Shown here piece after piece: positions 63,401-64,000 of a stretch of 64,000 nucleotides of DNA. The translations under genes and the position numbers were made by a program. Origin of the DNA: Protonemura montana. Lineage: Eukaryota > Arthropoda > Insecta > Plecoptera > Nemouridae. The stretch is taken from assembly GCA_947568835.1 (NCBI GenBank), contig OX387602.1, positions 25,347,021 to 25,411,020 of the forward strand. Reading direction: 5' to 3'. The stretch's first letter is position 1. Every line of letters begins with the position of its first letter. Below the pieces are notes generated by a model. The model ran no database searches and was not told where the DNA came from. It saw only the letters and a list, made by a program, of their open reading frames with translations.

Positions 63401-64000
63401 TATTTAACAAAAAAAACTGATACCTGGCACATTATGCATGTTATTAACACCTTCAAGGACAGTATGCAAATTACTTTATGCAATGGCACCACACAATTTA
63501 GAATTTCGTGTTGAAAACATGTAGGTCATTGCCTGGCAATAAAAATTTACTCTGGTCCTTTAGCTAATAATCATAGATAATCTTATCCTTGTAAGCATAG
63601 TGTTGATAATGTGTGTGATACATGTTAATGGTAAGACTGTAATATTGTACTCAATTGACTGAACATGGCCTAGACATGTTAGTTTTTTAATATATAAGTT
63701 AAAATAGTTTTAAGTCACATTAGTGGAGTGTTTGATTATTCTCATATATTTGCTATTTTTCTATAACAGTCAAGAAAGAAAGTTTTATAATGAGGTTAAA
63801 TATCAAACCCAATATCTATTTCAGAATGTTGCTACCCCGTAATACAACAATTACAACTCGGCGATTGTGACATTTTTGTTTTGTGGCTGAAGAGTTTAGG
63901 AAGAAACACATTTGTTACATAGTGAAAATAGGTTCCATCCTCGGAACCAGACCCCTACAGTGAAGATACCACAGAAAGCTCTAGTTGAAGCTTAATACAA
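60495..64000. other. upstream region of the transcription factor DP gene
   Basis: The missing 5' coding exon(s) and promoter of DP should lie here or beyond the window. Two GC-richer blocks (about 61.15-61.60 and 62.33-62.70 kb) are candidate promoters. The second contains TTTCCCGCC (62440-62448), a strong E2F/DP site match, and a CACGTG core near 62350. No first exon with an ATG, matching phase and a good donor could be identified. The final kilobase is AT-rich with nothing recognisable. Confidence 0.4.
62440..62448. promoter_or_regulatory. E2F/DP consensus-like site upstream of Dp
   Basis: TTTCCCGCC matches the TTTSSCGC consensus bound by E2F-DP dimers. It lies in a GC-richer block about 1.9 kb upstream of the first DP exon recovered. 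A single short match could be chance. Confidence 0.3.

Overview
The window is nuclear DNA of an animal, most likely an insect. It is AT-rich and its genes are cut by many GT-AG introns. The recognisable genes are metazoan: a Skywalker/TBC1D24-type TBC-TLDc protein, Na+/K+-ATPase beta subunits of the insect nervana type, LAMP1, COP9 signalosome subunit 9 and transcription factor DP. The species cannot be named from the sequence. I see no bacterial, phage, plasmid or CRISPR content.

Layout. (1) 1.7-10.1 kb, minus strand: complete nine-exon skywalker/TBC1D24 orthologue. (2) 11.6-18.2 kb, minus: nervana-like gene A, seven exons, divergent. (3) 24.1-35.1 kb, minus: nervana-like gene B, with a five-exon body and two alternative first coding exons at 32.0 and 34.9 kb. 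(4) 39.0-45.7 kb, plus: nervana-like gene C, seven exons, head-to-head with gene B. (5) 47.6-49.9 kb, plus: LAMP1, five exons. (6) 52.15-52.82 kb, plus: COPS9, three exons, 59 aa. (7) 56.6-60.5 kb, minus: transcription factor DP, six exons recovered, 5' coding end not located, convergent with COPS9. All junctions were read by eye. The exon lengths of every model sum to a multiple of three, with phases that match across each intron.

The three nervana-like genes form a local cluster, presumably from tandem duplication plus one inversion. They encode the obligate glycosylated beta subunit that carries the Na+/K+-ATPase alpha subunit to the plasma membrane. The other genes share no obvious pathway with them: synaptic vesicle trafficking (skywalker), lysosome membrane (LAMP1), cullin deneddylation (COPS9) and E2F-DP cell-cycle transcription (DP).

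Non-coding structure includes three copies of a tRNA-derived SINE-like repeat with intact or decayed A and B boxes, one of them lying head-to-head with a partial copy. There is also a 158-bp MITE-like element with 23-bp terminal inverted repeats, several short tandem repeats and perfect hairpins, and a 25-base G run. The most useful discoveries are a short alternative first exon of gene B, RFX X-box-like sites upstream of two nervana-like promoters, and the SINE family.
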